Shown: positions 1-64,000 of the stretch, in pieces
Layout of the letters: each line of letters opens with the position of its first letter
How positions within the stretch are numbered: position 1 is the first letter of the stretch
Assembly (NCBI GenBank): GCA_914767715.1
Contig: OU612073.1
Location: 23,622,001-23,686,000, forward strand
Length of the DNA stretch: 64,000 nt
Reading direction: 5' to 3'
DNA from: Membranipora membranacea
Taxonomy: Eukaryota > Bryozoa > Gymnolaemata > Cheilostomatida > Membraniporidae
Notes under the pieces: model-generated
The model's database searches: none
The model's input: the letters and a program-made list of their open reading frames with translations, nothing else
What the model was told of the DNA's origin: nothing
Position numbers and translations under genes: made by a program

Positions 1-605
1 TATGTATTAGATACGATTTCGTTCTTGTGAAAGACTACTTAGTCCTTCATCCCCTGTGTTCATATCTACTAACTCCCCATCCTAACCGTCCTCATGCTGT
101 CATCTACTTGATCTCTGGACCTGAGGGAGGTGGGGATAATCACCGATCAGTTCTACTTCTGAGCTGATGTTTTCAAACATAGCCTGTTGTTTCTGTAGAC
201 ATATTTCCTGATTTTGTTTATGTTGCTCTCTTCTCTCCAGGTACTGGAATCAGATTGTTACAGTGGTTTAACTGTCCAACTGTATTAGTTTGTGTCTTTT
301 TGTCAGTGTCTGAGTACTTATATCAAGAAACATTGATGGGTAGGCGCGTTTGAAACACTGAATGAGGATTGTAGTTCATGTAATACTTTGTGTTTTATTC
401 ATGACGTGTTTATGTTCATTAATATTCATTTATTTATACATGATATTTTGTTTTTGCATGGCGAGAGTCATTGTCAGATATATTAGTGATTGGCAGGCAC
501 AAAAGACATCAGTCTGTGCTATTGTAGTGATCCTATTTTCTGGAAAGGCTAGTCATTGATTTGAATGTTGTATATCAATTAAATTGTGCATGTGCCTATG
601 TTCAA

Positions 606-1115
606 ATAGACAGTTTTCTGAGCTCTTATTTATGCCTCAATTCGGAGTTGTCCTCTCTCCAGTTTGGTACTTTTAACCCACGCCGCATAGGAAAAACCTG
701 CTGAAAGAGGGTAATCTTGAAAACCGCTTATGTTAGGATAAAAATGAGTTTTGATTCAGAGTCTGCACCATTGAAAACAGGGACAGGGTTTCCAAATCAT
801 TGGAGGCTTGAATGTTGAAAAATCTTAATTTTAGTGGCGAAACTCATGCAAAATTCTGCCAAATTGTCCGCAAAACAGGCAGAAAATGCTATAATTGAGT
901 ATCCAAATACTAAAATTATTTTCCAAACTATTACCATATGAGTTTTCAATGCTGCAGATTCTGAATCGAAAATAATTTTAATCCTACTATAACCGGTTAT
1001 AAAGATAACCCTCTTTTCAGCACGTTTTTCCTATGCGGCGTGGGTTAAAAGTACCAAACTGGAGAGAGGACAACTCTGAATTGAGGCATAAATAAGAGCT
1101 CAGAAAGCTGTCTAT
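606..1115. mobile_element. Foldback (MITE-like) element with long inverted arms
   Basis: The ends are exact mirror images (ATAGACAG at 606-613 and CTGTCTAT at 1108-1115). The arms pair with only scattered mismatches for about 190 bases, including the stretch CTCTTATTTATGCCTCAATTC and the block ACCCACGCCGCATAGGAAAAA. No open frame is inside, so it is non-autonomous. It interrupts an array module whose uninterrupted copies read through this point (near 1530 and 2735). The TA next to GACAG could be the duplicated target, but the junction is not exact. Confidence 0.82.
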
Positions 1116-1619
1116 AGTAGCTGGACTATCAATTCTTCTGATACTGTTTTTGATTGGATTCTTCATTGAGAATGACTAATTAGTCCCATTTTCTCCTGTG
1201 TTTATATCTACTAACTCCCCATCCTAACTGTCCACATGCTGTCATCTACTTGATCTTTGAACCTGAGGGAGGTGGGGATAATCACCAATCAGTTCTATTT
1301 CTGAGCTAATGTTTTCAAACATAGCCTGTTGTTTCTGTAGACATATTTCCTGCTTTTGTTTATATTGCTCTCTTCTCTCCGGGCACTGGAATCAGATTGT
1401 TACAGTGGTTTAACTGTCCCATCGTATTAGTTTGCGTCTTTTTGTCAGTGCCGTGGGAGATTTTCCGGAAAGACTAGTTATAGATTTTAATTTTGGATAC
1501 AAATTAAATGATGCATGTGTCTGTGTTCAGTAGTAGGATTATTGATTCTTCAGATACTGTTTTGCATTTGATTCTTCATTGGGAATAAATGCTCAGTCCC
1601 TGATCTCCAGTGTTCATAT

Positions 1620-1667
1620 CTATTGATTCTCCATTGATTCTCCATTGATTCTCCATTGATTCTCCAA
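1620..1667. repeat. Short 11-bp tandem repeat
   Basis: About four copies of ATTGATTCTCC within a diverged array module. Confidence 0.85.
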
Positions 1668-3120
1668 ACTGTTCTCATGCTGCCATGCCTGCCTGCCTGC
1701 TGAGGGAGGTGGAGATAATCACCAATCAGTTCATGTTCTCTAGCGTGAGTGATTTTTTTAAGATCCAGCAGGAAAGGAAAAAAAAATTAATCAATTTTAA
1801 TAATTGTCCAATGATAGAGGATGAATTAATTTGTTCCTGTACACGGTTCTCCTGCTTCTGTTTGTATTACTCTCTACTCTTCAAGCACAGGTAACTAAGC
1901 TTGTAAGAGTGGTTTGAGATAAAAAAAAACTGTAAAATTGAAAAAAAAGAATAAAATTGACCAAAAAAAACCGAATAAAGAAGTGGGTATCTGTACATTG
2001 TACATGTTTGTGTGTTATTTTGTCAGAGCCGATTGATGGCAGGATTAGAAGCACTGAATTAGTATATGTAGTTCATGGATAATAGAAATAGTGGCAGTCA
2101 ATATTAGGATTATTGATTCCTCTGAAACTGTTTAACATTTGATTCTTCATGGGGAATAAATACTCAGTCCCTGATCCCCTGGGTTTAAGTTTTTTGATGT
2201 CCCATCCTAACTGCCCACATGCTATGATCTACTTGATCTCTGAACCTGAGGGAGGTGGAGGTAATCACCGATCAGTTCTATTTCTGAGTGAATGTTTTCT
2301 AGCGTATTGTTCAAGACATCTGGTGTTGATTAATTTATATTATGCTTAGGTCATAAAACACAAATTTAATAAAAATTAATTAAGAGATGTATTAATTAAT
2401 AAGGATCAGGTAGGATCAAAATTTTAATTAATTCTAGTATCTGTCCAGTGACAGAGGGTAAATTAATTTTCCCTGTGATCATTTTTCCTGTGTCTATATG
2501 TATTACTCTCTACTCTCCAAGCACTGGGAACTTAGATTGTGAGAGTGGTCTGAAATAAATAAACTGTAAAAATGAAATTTACAAGCTGTAAAGATTGATA
2601 AAAAACAGCACAAATATAGAGTACTGCAATATGCAATAGGCACCACAGTCTGCGCTATTGTAATTTTTCTTATTTTCCAGAAGGACTATATATAGATTTG
2701 TATTTTAGATATCAATTAAATAGTGCATGTGTTTGTGTTCAATAGTGGGAGTATTGATTCTTCTGATACTGTTTTGCATTGGAGTCTTCATGGGGAATAA
2801 ATACTTAGTCCCTGATCCCCTGTGTTCATGTTTTTTAATTATCCATCCTAACTGCCCACATGCTGTCATCTACTTGATCTCTGGACCTGAGGGAGGTGGG
2901 GATAATCACCGATCAGTTGTATTTCTAAGTTGATGTTTTCGTACTTTTCATATTTTCGGAATGACTAGCAAGTCACGATATGTATCTTGAAGCAATATAT
3001 TGTGCATGTTTTTGTGTTTATTAATGACAATCTATGTGAAAGTGAGAGTCATTGTGATGGTATCAGGTTAGTAATGGTTAGTTGGTGGTACAATAGGCAC
3101 CGTAGTCTGCGGTTGGTTTC

Positions 3121-4700
3121 GTACAGTTGAATTGAATCTCATATAGTAGTTGTTAATGTTTGTTCTAGTTCTTGTTGTTGAAGACGGTATCTGTTTTGAC
3201 TACATTGCAAACCTTTTGAGGGCAAGCGGAAGTTTTCCAACACTGCGCTGCGTCTCATTTTATTGAGAAATTACGATCTGAGATGTGGGTGATAATAGCC
3301 TCTGGTTCTGTATACGGATCAAATGATTTCTTAATTTTTCCTCTGTCTGAAAATTCACTGCGTTGCCACACCTGATTGCTCTCAGATTAACTATGACTTC
3401 TGTATTTTTCATCTCACAGGGAAGGGGTAAATATTTTACTATTTTAAAGTAAGCTGTTAGGGTGATCACAAAGTTTGATGTGCTAGGGTAACCAAATTTG
3501 AACTAAATAAATTGAGCGACGCGCAAAGCTACAACTGAATAAAAGGAAGCATTTTAAATGATGTAGAGTCACATATCAATATTCTGTGGAGAATGCTTCT
3601 AGATAATCACATAATAATACTAGCTGTTAGATCTAGAAATGGTCAGAAGCTGCAGATTACTTTTTTAATTGACCAATGAATCATCCGAAGCGCTGCTGAT
3701 TGTTTTTTATAGCCATTTTGATGTATTACTAGTCTCAGTGCTCAGAAGGGATGGTGTTTGATAATGCATAAGGTAATGCCACTAACTCGCATTGCAGCAG
3801 TTTGAGAGTGAGCCCTGAAACTAATGTTCTAACTGGTGATTGATTATGTAAGATTGTTGATATATACTTTTTGACAATTACATCTTGATCCTTGTCTGAT
3901 CATAATATAGCGAATCACTTCCATAACATTGTTAATTAATCGTAATCTGTAAGCACAACTTTGTTCGATCCAAAATTTAATGCATATTATCTCAACTGCT
4001 ACACAGCGATTTCATTGGTTCTACTCCTTCTGCTTGTTGCATAGTTATGTAGCAGCACTGAGGTATATAAAAACCAGTGTGCAGCACGATTTGAATTATC
4101 ATAGATTTTTTTTTAATTCCTTGTTTTTTTCTGATTACTAAATACAATCCTTGTTTTTCTGATTACAAGAAGTGCCCAGAATAAATATGTGTTATATAAG
4201 CGCGTGATTATCATTGTGATCCAAATGGTTCCTGGTAAGACAGTGTTAAATAGGCATGCCTGATATGAAGAAACATAGTCATAGTCTAGTAGCCAAATCG
4301 TTAGATAATGTTATGTCCTCATACCCTATAAATGTCACAATCAAACTAATGCAATGCCAAAAAACAGCCACTATGAATTAGTTATACTGATCTGAGCCTC
4401 ATGAAGAGCCTTTGTCATATTTTTAGAAAGGCCTTCCGCAAGTGAAATTTTTATTTTCTGCGTTTCAAAATTCTCTCCAATTGAATTCGGGGGTTTAAAA
4501 CATCCAAAGCTTGTAGCTTAACTTCTTCACGGAATTCGCCTCTATCTTATTGAAGAATTCCATACATGATTACTATGTCTGGAGATGCATTTACTCACTC
4601 AAACCTAGATGGCTGTATTGCTGTCTCATACACATTAATTACTAGCTGGACAGCAATAATAGTGAAATTAACTGGTAGACGATCAAATTCAATCAACAAC
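3121..4700. other. Intergenic, no gene recognised
   Basis: No open frame here has family resemblance. The 69-codon minus-strand frame at 3260-3469 has no recognisable motif. The stretch 3772-3797 matches one arm of the hairpin at 49055-49129 (GGTAATGCCACTAACTC and ATTGCAG). A TATA-like motif is at 4064. Confidence 0.6.
4064..4073 (+). promoter_or_regulatory. Orphan TATA-like motif, no gene recognised downstream
   Basis: TATATAAAAA preceded by GG and followed about 25-30 bases later by ordinary sequence without a long open frame. It points towards the 3-prime end of DNAH1. It could belong to a non-coding or short transcript, or be chance. Confidence 0.15.
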
Positions 4701-4725
4701 GCCAGAACCTCACACAAAAATATCG

Positions 4726-4731
4726 TTTATT
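4726..4731 (-). terminator. Candidate poly(A) signal of DNAH1
   Basis: An AATAAA hexamer on the minus strand about 330 bases past the stop codon, followed at lower coordinates by a T- and GT-rich stretch. It is the clearest hexamer I saw in the 3-prime region, but no transcript end can be shown from sequence alone. Confidence 0.5.
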
Positions 4732-5057
4732 GATACACAATCTGAAAAAACGAACAGCAATTTTAAGACTAACATTATTATCTCTATTGAAAAGTTATCT
4801 TAATTTGGACGGATCGATGGACGGAGAAATGACACATTACAATGGCCAGTTACAAAGCTTGGAGGAATAGTCTATTATTGAGCATTAGCCATTTAGCAGA
4901 TCTAAATGACAACCAGTAAAAAAAACATCTAGATGGGTCTACATGACCAAAATTCACCATTACTGAAAAACGATGCAATTAAACTCTTATTCAACTCTTG
5001 GCAATCACAGTATAACTTTTAGGTTTTCTTTCATATTAGACATACACTGAGCCAGAT

Positions 5058-63995
<58,938 letters not shown>

Positions 63996-64000
63996 CTACA

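Larger units (their letters stand above)
1..3120. repeat. Degenerate tandem array of about 0.4-0.65-kb modules (5 related units)
   Basis: The block containing CATCCTAACTG, ATGCTGTCATCTACTTGATC, GAGGGAGGTGGGGATAATCA and ATCAGTTCTA recurs near 60-160, 1200-1310, 1620-1740 (diverged), 2200-2290 and 2840-2930. Between blocks, TGCATGTG-TGTTCAATAG and TATTGATTCTTCTGATACTG also recur. Plus-strand translation of several units gives a hydrophobic stretch then FMGNKYxVPDP and EGGGxNHRSV, but stops interrupt most units. One unit is interrupted by the 606-1115 foldback element. A CTCTCCAG-like acceptor precedes GTACTGGAATCAG in one unit, and related but altered sequence follows in others. Confidence 0.8.

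Noticed and set aside
3260-3469. 69-codon minus-strand frame downstream of DNAH1
   Set aside because: No recognisable motif, and the length is within chance expectation.

Overview
This is nuclear DNA from an intron-rich animal with motile cilia or flagella. GT-AG introns, AT-rich introns, a dead CR1/L2-like LINE, foldback elements and minisatellites point to a metazoan, probably an invertebrate. Nothing visible fixes the phylum.

About 59 kb (5058-63995) is one minus-strand gene, the ortholog of DNAH1, the axonemal inner-arm dynein heavy chain. I reconstructed 72 consecutive exons by hand from splice signals, reading phase and family motifs. Every junction is in phase, and together they give 12,288 coding bases (4,095 residues plus stop). 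Residue numbers below count from the first in-window residue. Only the N-terminal part upstream of the 63907-63995 exon (estimated at roughly 160-170 residues) lies outside. The order from high to low coordinates is tail, linker, AAA1 to AAA4, stalk with microtubule-binding domain, AAA5, AAA6 and C-terminal domain. A likely poly(A) signal is at 4726-4731.

The most interesting feature is a tandem pair of interchangeable 106-nt exons (34101-34206 and 33208-33313), each encoding the AAA1 Walker B segment. Including both, or neither, breaks the frame, so they look like mutually exclusive exons.

Intron 4 (52880-61487) holds a complete five-exon class A GPCR gene on the opposite strand (55012-58997, 411 residues). 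Intron 9 holds a dead LINE copy (about 45340-48110). Intron 43 holds a decayed 3-prime fragment of a related LINE in the other orientation (about 22322-22727). Other introns carry an 11-bp GC-rich minisatellite, an 11-copy 33-bp minisatellite, several inverted-repeat elements and a 34-bp perfect palindrome.

The left 5 kb, downstream of DNAH1, contains a degenerate tandem array of related modules (about 1-3120), one of which is split by a foldback element with long arms. No RNA gene, CRISPR array or operon was seen.
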